DNA of 64,000 bases, from assembly GCA_025558095.1 (NCBI GenBank), contig JAIVFI010000006.1, forward strand, positions 558,001 through 622,000, written 5' to 3'. How positions within the stretch are numbered: the first letter of the stretch is position 1; each line of letters starts with the position of its first letter. The translations under genes were made by a program, and so were the position numbers. This DNA comes from Hyaloraphidium curvatum. Its lineage: Eukaryota; Monoblepharomycota; Hyaloraphidiomycetes; Hyaloraphidiales; Hyaloraphidiaceae. Shown piece after piece: positions 32,073 through 42,282 of the stretch. The notes beneath the pieces were generated by a model that made no database searches, had not been told where the DNA came from, and saw nothing but the letters and a program-made list of their open reading frames with translations.

Positions 32073-34938
32073 TAGGGTGCCTGGCAAGCTCAAAAAATAC
32101 CGTGCCCACGGGCATGCCCATCACCTGATCCGGTGCCCATGGGCACCATATGGGCATGCCCATCATGTACTTGTAGAAGAGAGTCTATTAGGAACGTGCA
32201 CGATGCTGCGCTAAGAGTGCTTCCAAGCTTATCTGTGCCTCCCCCTCCTCAACAAAAGCCCGCAGCGGTTGAGCAGCAGCCAATTGGGCTTCCTCAGCAG
32301 TGCGCAGTTGATTAATGTCGAGGAAACTCTCCAAGACATAGGGCCCTGTCGCGGCGCGGAAGACGGAAGTTGTCCCAAATCCCACCTCGAACTCCTCCTC
32401 CTCCGCATCAATGCGAGGCCAAAGTGCGTGGAAAACATCTCGGTGCTGCTCGTTTTCCGGGTCCAGGGCCCGGATAGGAGCTCCCGAGCCCAAGGTCAAG
32501 GAATCCAGGACGTCGGCAAGGTTGTCATCGGTTCCGTGGGTTCTCCAGGGCTTTTCCTCCGCAGATTGCACCCTTGGCTTTAAGGTCTTCATCTCCTGCT
32601 TCAATGCGCTCTTGACCAGCCCTATTTCCTTCAACGTTGCGGAATTCATTCGATTCCGCGAGTCTGTCTTTGCAAGGCCCAAACTGGAAAACACGCGCTC
32701 GGTCGCGGCACTGTGCGGCGCAATGCTAAGCACCATGAGCGCAAACTCGCGCACAAAGACGAGTTCCGTAGTGCCCAAGCCCCAGGTCTCCCAGAACTCC
32801 CTTGCCGTCCGAACCTGGCCGTCGATCCCGCTGAACATGTTGCGCCCGAAGAAATAGTCATCCAGCTGGGCAAGGACCGACAAGCTGGCCTCCTGTCGGA
32901 ACTTCCAAGCAAGCAGCAGCTTGCCAATCTCCCATTCGAGCCACCGCTTCTTGTCCCTGCCGTCGACCTGGCACCCAGTCACAGAAAACTTCCGGTGAAC
33001 AGGGGAAAGGTGGAGAGCAACAAGGTAGATCGCATGATCAAACTCCTTGACTCTGGCATTTAACGACAACTTAGCCAGAGCGAATGTTTCCCTGGCACCC
33101 TCCACAACGGGACTAACACCACGCCAGGTCCGAGCAACCATCGAATACTCGATCAGTACGTCTGCCAGGGTCGCGTCCGAATGCTCAAGGCGGCCTAGGG
33201 CATCCACAATCGGCCTCACGATCTGGATCAGCTCCGCATTGTGGGCAAAGTGATACGGGTCCTTCACCACATCCAGCACCCGATCTGGAACGTCTGTCGG
33301 CCGTACACCGGGTTCCAGGCCATCGTGCGCGTGTTGCGGGCTGAGGAGAAGACGGAACCACGGCTGATGTGCGTCAATGCCCAAGCAGACCGTAATGAGA
33401 GAGTACCAGCACGAGTCGGTATGCGTCGCGAGGGAGTGTGCAACATCGTGCTTGCCGGCCCAAATCTGGGCCAAGCGGCGCCACATAGGCGCCTTGTGAA
33501 TCCAATTGACGAGAGTGAGGTTCTTTTTGATCACGGAGGTGGCCCAGTCGTGCTTCACAATGTCCTTGACGAGCAGGTTGAGGTTGTGGAGAACACACCG
33601 AATGCCGATGATGTGGGGGTGCTCCGTGCTCACCAGCCGACGAAGCTTCTTCATGACGGAAGGACTGTCCGTGCAGAACGCGTTCACGGGGCCCGGGGCC
33701 GCGAGATTGAGGCCAATTGAGCGGCACGACATGTTCACCTTCTCGTGCAAAAGCTCCGCGTTGTGGCGATCCTGAGTGACATCCCAGAGGTCCAACAAAC
33801 GCTCCATGCCCGGTGTAACGGCTACCATCGCGTAGATTGAGGCCCCAGACGAATCTTCCCATCCGTCAAGCTGCAGAGTCCACGACTTTGCGGTCCCACA
33901 AAGCACGACCAACTTCTGGGCTTCGTCCCTAGTGATCTGGGTCAGGATACCACCAATAGAGTGGCGTGTCAGGGGCCGGTACGCCGGGCTCAGGATCCCC
34001 AGAGCTTGCAGCAAATATGGATTCGACGCGAATCGAAACGGGACGTTGCCGGTCACAAAAGCTTTGGTGATCGCGAAATCCACCGCACTTGCAGTGGCAG
34101 CAGACAGAGGGGGATGGAAATGAGCCAGGAGAGTTCCAGCGCCAGATGCGGAGCCCGCCGCAGAACACGCCGAGGGCGGCGTCGACGACGCGTCAGAAAA
34201 CGCGTTCCTCTTCCTGCGTTTGCTCTGCGGCGCTGCAGCAGACTTTTTCTTCTGCTCCTCGTCGTACTGATTGAGGCGCCGAAGGTACGCGACGCGTTCT
34301 TCCCCCACGGACTTGCACTTGGAAACGATGTGCTGCTCCAACCGTTCTGGCCGGCCATCCATTTCCTCCGAGCAGAAAGTGCACTTGGCCGTGACGCGTT
34401 TGCCCCTGTTCACCCCGTCCTTCCTTTTGACGAGGAAGCCCGCCCATCGCGGGTCGAGATCCGGTGCCGGGCGCACCCAATCGCCCCGCTCCACGGAAGG
34501 TCGCAAGGAGGCAGAGCCGCGCTCGGATCCGCTCTCCTCCTCGTCGCTGCGTCCTTCATTGACTGCGCTGATGCTGTCATTGGGCGCGAGTTCGTCCTCC
34601 ATGTTCAGGACTTCGCAAAGCCGGTGAACTCGCGACGAACCCCCCACCCGCCGACCGCGACACCCTCGCAGAAAAGGAACGGAGACCGCTCTACGGATGA
34701 ATGATTTCATTGAATCACTATATCAATTCATCCACGTTTGCTTGGCGTGAGCGATAGATTCCGCGTCCTGGCCCTGGCTCCTGACCCCTTAGGCCGGCTC
34801 CCCTGCCCGCTCGACGGGCTCGCTGTTGGGCACCCGGTGGGCAGCGCATCCGCAATTGGTGCCCATGGGCATGCCATGGGCATGCCCATGGGCATGCCCA
34901 CTTTGGGCATGCCCAACTTTTTGGTGCCAGGCACCCTA
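32073..34938 (-). mobile_element. hAT transposon, copy 1 (complete)
   Basis: 2866-bp element with terminal inverted repeats TAGGGTGCCTGGCA/TGCCAGGCACCCTA, flanked by an exact 8-bp target duplication AGGACGGG (32065-32072 and 34939-34946), diagnostic of the hAT superfamily. Both subterminal regions are packed with palindromes of the type GGGCATGCCC and TGCCCATGGGCA (32100-32170 and 34855-34915), probable transposase-binding sites. It carries one intact transposase gene on the minus strand. A second copy of identical length is at 53908-56773. Confidence 0.95.
32188..34710 (-). CDS. hAT transposase, copy 1
   Basis: Intact 840-codon ORF without introns. An N-terminal BED-type zinc finger covers residues about 88-135 (Cys110, Cys113, His127, Cys132). 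A basic Lys/Arg stretch follows, then a DUF659-type region. RNase H-fold acidic residues are visible as the Asp in LQLDGWEDSSG, the Asp in AFCTDSPSVM and the Glu in SAATERVFSSLG. The last lies in the C-terminal dimerisation block (LMVLSIAPHSAATERVFSSL). The Met at residue 37 (MEDELAPND) could be the real start, since the first 36 residues look like leader. The frame is fully open, and the copy appears identical to the one at 54136-56658, so the element is probably recently active. Confidence 0.93.
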   Translation of the reverse strand: MKSFIRRAVSVPFLRGCRGRRVGGSSRVHRLCEVLNMEDELAPNDSISAVNEGRSDEEESGSERGSASLRPSVERGDWVRPAPDLDPRWAGFLVKRKDGVNRGKRVTAKCTFCSEEMDGRPERLEQHIVSKCKSVGEERVAYLRRLNQYDEEQKKKSAAAPQSKRRKRNAFSDASSTPPSACSAAGSASGAGTLLAHFHPPLSAATASAVDFAITKAFVTGNVPFRFASNPYLLQALGILSPAYRPLTRHSIGGILTQITRDEAQKLVVLCGTAKSWTLQLDGWEDSSGASIYAMVAVTPGMERLLDLWDVTQDRHNAELLHEKVNMSCRSIGLNLAAPGPVNAFCTDSPSVMKKLRRLVSTEHPHIIGIRCVLHNLNLLVKDIVKHDWATSVIKKNLTLVNWIHKAPMWRRLAQIWAGKHDVAHSLATHTDSCWYSLITVCLGIDAHQPWFRLLLSPQHAHDGLEPGVRPTDVPDRVLDVVKDPYHFAHNAELIQIVRPIVDALGRLEHSDATLADVLIEYSMVARTWRGVSPVVEGARETFALAKLSLNARVKEFDHAIYLVALHLSPVHRKFSVTGCQVDGRDKKRWLEWEIGKLLLAWKFRQEASLSVLAQLDDYFFGRNMFSGIDGQVRTAREFWETWGLGTTELVFVREFALMVLSIAPHSAATERVFSSLGLAKTDSRNRMNSATLKEIGLVKSALKQEMKTLKPRVQSAEEKPWRTHGTDDNLADVLDSLTLGSGAPIRALDPENEQHRDVFHALWPRIDAEEEEFEVGFGTTSVFRAATGPYVLESFLDINQLRTAEEAQLAAAQPLRAFVEEGEAQISLEALLAQHRARS

Positions 34939-35052
34939 AGGACGGGGGGGCACAAACGCGTCGATATCAGGAATCCCCAAAGGAATCCCACCCTTTTGTT
35001 GCGAATGTGTATGCGCAGAATGATTACAGGGAATATCATCGCTTCAGATACA

Positions 35053-36297
35053 TCATCGCTTCAGATACGGCTCCAGATACTGCAGCGCCCTCTTCAGGTT
35101 GTCCACGGCCGTCTCAATGTCATCGTACTGGATGGCGCTGATTGCGAACCGGGCGTGCTTCTGCGCGTTGCCCAGGACCTTGGGATCGTACGCATACGCA
35201 CCCCCTTGTGATGCTTCCGCCATCTTCTGGGCCGAGTAGTCCGCGCCGCGCGCTGGTGGCCGAGACGCCCCCCCTCGCTGTGGTCCCGGGCTAGGGCTCT
35301 GCGAGGGTTGCGCACGGGGAGCAGCAGCAGGATCTGAGCGTTGTGAGGGGGGGTCCGGGAAGGCAGGAAAGTCCGGGAAAGAGCCCGGCGCGGCTCCCCC
35401 CTGTCCCATGCCGGGCCCCAATCCTCCGAAGCTTTCGTCTTCGCGCGGAGGGCTGCCGCCGAAATCCGGGTCCCGACCGCCGACAGCGAAACCAAAGTCC
35501 GATGCCGAGGACGCTCCGTTCGGTTCGTAGCCCTGCATGTCCACATCTTCATCCATTCCCAGCCCCCCAGGCGGTCCCGGCTGGGGTACGCGTCCCTCGT
35601 TGATCGCCTTGATGATGTCCGCGGTCTTCCACCGTGCGTATTTCATCTTCTGATCCACCTGTTCGAGATCCAGCTGGTTGGCCCGGCTGTTCGTGTTGAC
35701 TTTCGACAGAACCAACCTCTTCCTCGAGGTCGCCAAAGATCTTCAGCAGCTCCAGAAACATGGAGGCCGCGAGAAAGGTCTTGGCGGTCTTCCTGTTTGG
35801 CTATGGATGAGGAATCGTTGCCCGAAGCACGCAAGCGAGTCCCACTTAGTCGCCTGTCCAGCCCTATCCTCATTGTCGGCGTTGCTGAAGATCTTGAGGG
35901 CAAAGTTCTCGATGTAGGCTTTTGCCACGATGTCGTCGGTCATCGCCTCCATATTGGACAAGCTTTTCTTCTCCTGCGATCCGCGGACGCGTCGGCTTGC
36001 GGTCAAAGTCGGGCTCGCCCCGTGCTCAAGCGCACCTGCTCCAGCCTATCCATCAGACCGTACAGATACTCCTGCACTTCCTTGCTCCGTGCTCCCTGCT
36101 CCATTTTCTCCAGCGCCATGCGCGCGGCATAGTAGTCGCCTGCGATGGTCGCGCGGCGTCAAGACCACGCAACCGTGAGGCCGACGCGAAGACCCGCAGT
36201 AGTAGGCCACCACCGGCTCGCGGCCACGAAGCTCGCTGCCTCGCTGCAAGTACGGCGAGATGGCCTTCAGTTCCGGGGGCACCGCAGGGGCTGGCAT
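35053..36297 (-). CDS. VTA1: VTA1/LIP5, ESCRT Vps4 cofactor
   Basis: Activates the Vps4 ATPase in multivesicular-body sorting. ATG at 36297: MPAPAVPPELKAISPYLQRG, then after introns DYYAARMALEKMEQGARSKE, NMEAMTDDIVAKAYIENFAL with KIFSNADNEDRAG, and KTAKTFLAASMFLELLKIFG. Together these make the N-terminal tandem MIT-like domain. ARWKTADIIKAINEGRVPQP starts the linker, which is Gly/Pro/Ser-rich. The C-terminal dimerisation/Vps4-binding domain reads NAQKHARFAISAIQYDDIET then AVDNLKRALQYLEPYLKR-stop. The order and spacing fit VTA1 along its length. Starts 72 bp from the divergent SPT8 gene. Confidence 0.92.
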
Positions 36298-36369
36298 GGT
36301 GGAAGAGAGTGAACGCGTTGAACTTCGACGATCGCTGGGGTCGCTTCATCACACCCCGTTGGAAACGAG
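36298..36369. promoter_or_regulatory. Bidirectional promoter between VTA1 and SPT8
   Basis: 72 bp between divergent ATGs, the tightest such pair in the window. Inferred from geometry. Confidence 0.35.
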
Positions 36370-37792
36370 ATGGACGTGGACGGGCCGACCGCTACAGCGA
36401 ATGGAGAACTGGGTCAATTGGTGACAGAAATAAGCCCTCAGGTAGTATCTCCCGGGGCGTGATGTGGTCCTCGCTGACAGAGGCCTTGGGAAACAGGTTG
36501 CGAGTGTTCACCCGACTGGGATAAACTGCGTGCGCCTGACGTCAAACGGCCGCTGGTAGGGTCGTGGTGTATCCCACTGAAAACTTGCTTTGATGCGTCC
36601 GGAAGGCTCTTCACAGGGGCACAAGATGGAGAAATCAGGAAGTTTGACTTCGTCGCCTCGCTCAACGGGAAGGCTCCGATCACCTCGAACCAGCGTCAAG
36701 GCATGTCGGGAGTTCCAGACGCCGTCGGGAAAGGAGCAGTGCTAGTATCATCTTGGGAGAACCGCAACCTGGACTCGAAAAGTGTGATCAAACTGCTGTC
36801 TTCCACGGACTGTCTGCCTAAAGATGTCCCGCACTTTGCAAACCGCAGACTCACCCGTTTTCTCAATGGAGTTACAGTCTGAGGCCCTGTGGATGGTCAC
36901 TGGATGTCAGGTAGCGTCACGGGAGGTGCCCTCGCACTAGTCCATCGCCCACACCTGCTCTAGGACGGCTCCATGAGAATCTGCACTGTGAGGCACGACG
37001 AAGGAGACTGCAAGGGTTCGCTGCAGCAACACACGGATGCGGTTTCGGCACTTCAGCTGCACGGGAACGAGCGCAGATGCTTCAGCGGTTCTTGGGACAA
37101 AACGATGGTGGACTGGGACCTTGACGTGGGACGCAGCGTCAGGCAGTTTGGACAGTCGAAAGTGTCCCAAGTTACCTCGATGCGGCTCCAGCCGGACTCT
37201 TCCGGTCACGGTGGCCTGTTGCTGACGTCTTCGATTGACGGTGCGGTCGCCGCCTGGGACCTCCGCACGCCGGAGGCGGTCGCCACTTCGTTCCCGCTAC
37301 CTGAACGCACGCCGCCGTGGGCAATGTCAGCATGCTGGAGCGGGGACGGACAAAGGATATTCTGTGGCAGACGCGAGGCCGCCGTAGATGAATGGGACAT
37401 CCGGAGACCCGATCAGAGCCAGCGATTAACATTGCCGAAGGGGAGCGGTCCGGTATCTAGCGTTCTTTGCCTGGACAACAACAGGCAGCTCTTGTGGTGG
37501 GTGCTGTGGACCCGATTGCACGGACTTCGGGTCTGACCGATCGCGAATCAGTGCCAGCAACGACAACATGCGCCTGTGGCTTTTGGACGAGCTTACGAAC
37601 GCGCCTTCCACCGGGATGGAAGATGAGGTCAGGATTGATAGGATGCGGTTCCTGCTGGTGCCCGGGCACTCTTTTGGCATGGTGTCTGATATGTGCATGG
37701 ACGAAACGCGCCGCTTTTTGATCACAGTTTCGGGAGATCGCGGCTGGCCAACGAGATGTACGAACGCAATGATCATTCACACCGTTGCATGA
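36370..37792 (+). CDS. SPT8: SPT8-like WD40 protein (SAGA, TBP-binding)
   Basis: ATG at 36370 (MDVDGPTATANGELG), then after an intron VASVHPTGINCVRLTSNGRW, then LFTGAQDGEIRKFDFVASLN and GKAPITSNQRQGM. WD repeats follow: TVRHDEGDCKGSLQQHTDAV, CFSGSWDKTMVDWDLDVGRS, LLTSSIDGAVAAWDLRTPEA, IFCGRREAAVDEWDIRRPDQ. SPT8-specific C-terminal features are SASNDNMRLWLLDE, VPGHSFGMVSDMCMDETRRF and ITVSGDRGWPTRCTNAMIIH. The last corresponds to the TSGNRGW block that marks Spt8. At least five short introns; the segment 36750-36970 is the least certain. It ends 7 bp from the convergent stop of the BPI-like gene. Confidence 0.82.
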
Positions 37793-37799
37793 CACCGGG

Positions 37800-39539
37800 T
37801 CATCTGGCCGTGCTGTAAGCGGCGTCCAGGGAAAGCACTATCTCATCCTGCCGCACGTCGACGGCCGTGCCCACGAAGCTGACATGCGGCAGGAGGGGCA
37901 GCTTCTGCCGAAAGCCTCGAACGAAGTTCTCCAGTGCCTCCGAGTTTGCCCCCAATGCAGCATTGAACACGAGCTTGGCCCGATCAATATCCACCGGCGT
38001 CGCAAAGCTCGAATCCAGGAGCTCGGGAATCAGTTCGGCATCGTCCAGCGACACGTCCAGGAAAGTGTCCTCCCCGGAAGTCGAAATGCCCGGGAGGAAG
38101 CGCAAGACGAGCGACATGATCATGCTGAAGAGATGATGATCGACCGCCGCTGCACCCGAGACATCCTGGCCGGAAACCTCGAGGACTGCTTTGATTGTCA
38201 CCTCGACCGTCTTCGGCGATTCCGGAGGGCCAACACGTATCGCAGGGGCACGATCCAGCTTCACTGCGACGGCACAAGGTGCGTTCCGGAACTGTTCGTC
38301 GACCTGCGGCACCGCCTGGGACCAGAGAACGGAGCAATTGGTGATCTCGGGAGGACCGTCCGCGTGGTCGGGATCGAAACGGTCAAACTCCCACTGCTTG
38401 GGGGATCCCGTGACGAACCAGGCCCACGATAGACAGTTCGGGACCGTCGAGAGCAGGAAGATCGAGGTTCCTTGCTGCCTCCCCAGCGCAAGCGGCGCCT
38501 GCGCCCGCGCGGTCGAGCTGAAGGGGCAGCCCATGACGCTGGCTTCGATGTGGCCCATCGCGTACGCCGAAAAGATCTCGATCTGGCCCGAAAAGCTGGT
38601 GTTGACTTCCAGAGTGCTCACGTTTACGGAACGCGGCATCGACGCGAAGATCTCGTTGGCCCTGGCCGGCAAATCAACCTGGATCGCGTTCCTCACGGCC
38701 TCCGCGACCCGCCCTTTGATGTTGCCCTTGAAGATGTTGGCAAGGACCTCGTAGAGCCATGCAGCTCCGGATTCGGATATCTTGATGTCCAGCGAACCCA
38801 TCACCACCTCGCTGTCCCCGACGGACATGCGCACCAGGCCCTCCGGAGTGACGTCGAGGGTGACGTGCGCGGAAACCAGGCACTCGCTGGCGACCACGAG
38901 AGCGTGGCCGTGAGACTTGACGTGCGGCCATCGCAGCTGCTCGAGCTCAAAGTTGAACTGCGGGGGCCATGAGTTGGGCCCGGGGAGCGGAAACGCTGCC
39001 GGCCTACCTCGACTTCAACTGTCGAATTGTCAACCATGGCGGCAATGTCGCCATCTCCCAGCGCCACGGACGTACGCCCCGTGTCCAGCACGACCCGCGT
39101 GAGAGTGACGTTGGTGAGCACGATCGAACTGTCTCCCAAGACCGGCGTTGGCTGGGTGGTGTTGACGTCGGGGAGGGATCGCGGCGAGCTGAATTGCTCG
39201 TTCACGATTCCGACCGCGATGATGGCGGCGTCGTCGAACAGCCTGTCCCAGGGGATAAGGCGGTCATGTCATCGATCGCAGGGAGCGAACACACTTTTGA
39301 CGCAGGAGCAGCTCAATGCCGGGTCGCCGATACAGATTCGAAGCAACTGCATCTTCCGGCAGACGTCGTTGGTTGTCACCGTCCTGTTGCCGCAGCCACG
39401 GGCCACCGGTGTGCCGCTGCGACTGCAGTTCCGGGACGCGTCTGCCAAGCAGTGGCGATGCAGGTACGGCCGGGATAAAGCCGCATAGCACAACGAGCAC
39501 CAGCGCCGCTAGCTGCCACAAGATACGTGATCGCGCCAT
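37800..39539 (-). CDS. BPI/LBP-family lipid-binding protein, secreted
   Basis: ATG at 39539 gives a signal peptide (RILWQLAALVLVVLCGFIPA). A Cys-rich segment follows (CRKMQLLRICIGDPALSCSC), then FDDAAIIAVGIVNEQF and TNVTLTRVVLDTGRTSVALG. After an intron (GTAGGCC...CCGCAG near 38960-39010) comes FNFELEQLRWPH. The BPI-type barrel motifs are ISESGAAWLYEVLANIFKGN and KGRVAEAVRNAIQVDLPARA, which parallel the conserved ASWLY-x-x-F segment of BPI/LBP/CETP. The second half contains NEQFRNAPCAVAVKLDRAP and FSMIMSLVLRFLPGIS and ends DEIVLSLDAAYSTAR. In animals this family binds LPS or lipids; in algae and plants its ligands are mostly unknown. The frame changes around 38380-38500 mean one or two more introns. 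Confidence 0.7.
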
Positions 39540-39907
39540 CGACGGGCGGCGGGGCGGCGACCTGCCTGTGCGCGGATGTCGTCTCAGGGAGCGCGCGTGT
39601 CGCCGGTCGCCGGCTCGCCCGGCCCGATGTACAGTAGCTGGCCGGCCAAGAGGCCCCGTGGCATTGGGAAGGGCCATTATTTGGACAGGACGAAGGTCTG
39701 GGCTTCGTCGGCTTCTAGGACGAAAGCAGCATCCGACGCCGCGTACGTTTCAGATTCGAGACAGACAGAGTGCCTTGAAGTCTTCGGTGGAACGATCGGG
39801 CCTTCTCTATGACGACGCACAGAAAGGCGGTTTTGATGGCTCGAGACGGGATTTCCAGGGTTGGAATGGCGCTAGCGCTACCTGGACTTGTCTTACGTTT
39901 GTCCCAG

Positions 39908-41442
39908 GCGTGTTGTCATACACTCTCTATGCGGAGCGTGCAAAACGGGCGACGGGTCGGCTGCGTTGGTTTTTGAACCCTGTTAGTCGGTGCGGTGGAC
40001 TCACGAGGGTCCTTTTGTGCAGCGTTTGGCAAACCTGAACCGCAATTGGACCAAGCTCTGCGGGATGGCTTGAACATCGAAGACAGGCCACTTCCGCCGA
40101 CTCGGACAGAGACAGCTGTTACCGCGGTACTTTACTAGTGGATTTGCACTGCGCTGCACCCCTAAGCTTGGCCCCCCAGCCGCCTGTCGCGCTGGATAAT
40201 GGCAAGAACCTGGTCTCGGAAGCGCCGAAGAAGGAGGAGCCATGGCTGAAGATAATTCGCGAAGCGGTTGCGGTTCTTCTTGACAATAAGGAACCGACGC
40301 CCGAGTTCAAGGAGTATGAGGAGCTGGTTCGCCGAAAAGCGAAGAGGGACGAAGAGGTTGGTGCTTCCTGACCGTCAAGATAACCCGTCGTCTAACCTGC
40401 TTCCACCATGCAGATCGAAAAGCTGAAGTCCGGGAAGGTGAGTCGCTAGGACCGGTGTGGGTTCCCAGGACTTACCGAACCTCTCAGGACGAGAAACGCA
40501 ACTTCCCCGAGCTTGACGAAGAAGCCTTGAAGAAGGTACCACGCAGCTCATGGAGACGTGTGGCCTGGAATTTTCACTCCGCGCTTGTAGGTGCAAGAGG
40601 CTTTGGGCCCCGGCAAGGGCGCGGTCGCCAACAAGTTCAACATCGCCGTCCAAAAGAGCGACATTGCAACGCTGCGAGACGGACAGTGGCTCAACGACGA
40701 GGTGCGCTCCTGATTTGCAGAACCCCGCGTCTGCTGAACCTCGGCCAGGTCATCAACTTCTACGGCCAGCTCATCATGGAACGCGCCAAGACTGAGCCGG
40801 ACAAGTACCCCAAAGTCCACGTCTTCAACACCAACTTCTTCAGCTTGCTTCGCGACCAGGGCTACAAGTCGGTGCAGCGATGGACGCGAAAGGTACATCT
40901 TCCGTTCAACGCTTTCTCGTCCCGCTGACCAAAAGTTGCCAGTACGACGTTTTCTCTTTCGACTATGTCCTGATACCCGTACATTGGTCAATGCACTGGT
41001 GCTTTGCCGCCATCAACTTCAAGAAGAAGCGCATAGAGTACTACGACTCGCTTCACGGCTCGGACCAGAACTGCGTTGCCGTAGGCACATCGTTGTCGCG
41101 GTCAGGCGCCATCTTATTCGGGTCCACCTGCAGCTTTTGCGAGATTACCTGGAGCGGGAGTCCATGGACAAGAAGAAAAGGCCATTCGATCTCTCGGGGT
41201 GGGAGGACTACATCCCCAAGGTGCGCAGCTCTCCGTGGCCGACTGACACTCTAATCGTAAGCTCGCGTTCTTCTCAGCAGAGTATTCCCGCCCAGAAGAA
41301 CGGCTACGACTGCGGCGTGTTCAGCTGCATGTTTGCAGACTACGTCAGCAGAGAGGAAGTCTTCGACTTCTCGCAGACGCACATGAAGTACTTCCGGAAC
41401 CGCATGATCTACGAGATTGTGAGCACGAAGCTAATGCTGTGA
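39908..41442 (+). CDS. ULP1: Ulp1/SENP SUMO protease (peptidase C48)
   Basis: Cysteine protease that matures and removes SUMO. Exons read SFGKPEPQLDQALRDGLN (from 40021), EEPWLKIIREAVAVLLDNKE, then IEKLKSGK, DEKRNFPELDEEALKK and VAVQ-type sequence with LRDGQWLNDEVINFYGQLIM. The catalytic residues are visible: His in PVHWSMHWCFAAINF (about 40980), Asp in EYYDSLHGS, Gln and Cys in IPAQKNGYDCGVFSCMFADY (about 41283-41342). Seven or more introns of 50-75 nt with good GT/AG edges. The first coding exon and ATG are not resolved; an upstream exon ending in ALVFEP (about 39908-39986) is in frame. It converges on PIN1 with 66 bp between the stop codons. Confidence 0.88.
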
Positions 41443-41508
41443 CGCATCACGGTGCGTCTGGACGGATGGGCTGCGGGCACGGTGTATGTTTCGATACCCT
41501 GATTCCTG

Positions 41509-42206
41509 TCACTTGGTCTCTTCAACACGGATGATGTGCACACCGCTGTCCGATTCGACGATGTCCGAGATCTCCCCGACCTTGAGGGCAAACGCGGCCC
41601 GCTCAAACGAGGGCTGCATCTGGCCCTTGCTGAAGAATCCGAGATCGCCCCCGCGCTTCGCGCTGCTGCAGTCCGACTGCTGCTCCGCTATCGCAGCAAA
41701 GTCCGCACCATCTTCCACGATGCTCCGGCGGATCTGGCCCAGCTTCTGCAGGGCCTCTTCCTTGGAGCGCGTGATCTTGGCCTCGCGCCAGCTGGAAGGG
41801 TTCCTCGATCCTGGTAGGTGACTGTGACGCGTGCCCATTCGCGTCGATCATGGCGAGCGCTTACCAGTATGCTTCAGTCGCCAATCGGCCCGAGCAATCG
41901 ATGAGCTAGACGTTCCACAGCAACCTGGGAGTCCGAACCTTCACAAGAATGTGCCTCGCCCGCACCGCCACCACATCGGATCCTCCCGCCACCGTCACGC
42001 CTTCAGGGAGATCCCACCGGCTGCAGTTCCCGGCCAATTCAGCGAGCAACGAACCGTCTACACGGTGAACCCACCTCTCCCCGGTCCGCCGGTTGAAGAA
42101 GTAGACCCTGAACGACCGCAAGCTGAGCTCCTGCGCCGAATCCAAACAGATGTGGTTCGTACCGGCCCTTGCTCTTGCTGTACAGCTTCTCCCACTCAGT
42201 GTCCAT
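41509..42206 (-). CDS. PIN1: PIN1-type peptidyl-prolyl isomerase (WW + parvulin)
   Basis: Isomerises phospho-Ser/Thr-Pro bonds. ATG at 42206: MDTEWEKLYSKSK. A WW domain is split by two introns: VYFFNRRTGE joined to SRWDLPEGV (near 42020-42110), giving the aromatic pair and the second Trp-x-x-Pro. The parvulin domain follows: VAVRARHILVKH-like start, then RNPSSWREAKITRSKEEALQ, FAAIAEQQSDCSSAKRGGDL (the catalytic Cys region), GFFSKGQMQPSFERAAFALK and SGVHIIRVEETK-stop. The intron between 41838 and 41950 joins the two domains. Starts 76 bp from the divergent POT1 gene. Confidence 0.9.
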
Positions 42207-42282
42207 CTCGTTTGATCGATGGTTTGTCGGGTCCCGCCGTCCCCAACGACTTCCTCGAATCCGTGCTCCGCGAACTCGCAGG
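42207..42282. promoter_or_regulatory. Bidirectional promoter between PIN1 and POT1
   Basis: 76 bp between divergent start codons; inferred from geometry. Confidence 0.35.

Noticed and set aside
34850-34925. CRISPR-like array from repeated GGGCATGCCC units
   Set aside because: Units are about 10 bp palindromes without unique spacers, lie inside a hAT terminus, and the genome is eukaryotic.
39316-40038. Plus-strand 240-codon ORF as the N terminus of the SUMO protease
   Set aside because: Its first half is antisense to the BPI-like signal-peptide exon, and its frame does not splice into the protease exon at 40021.
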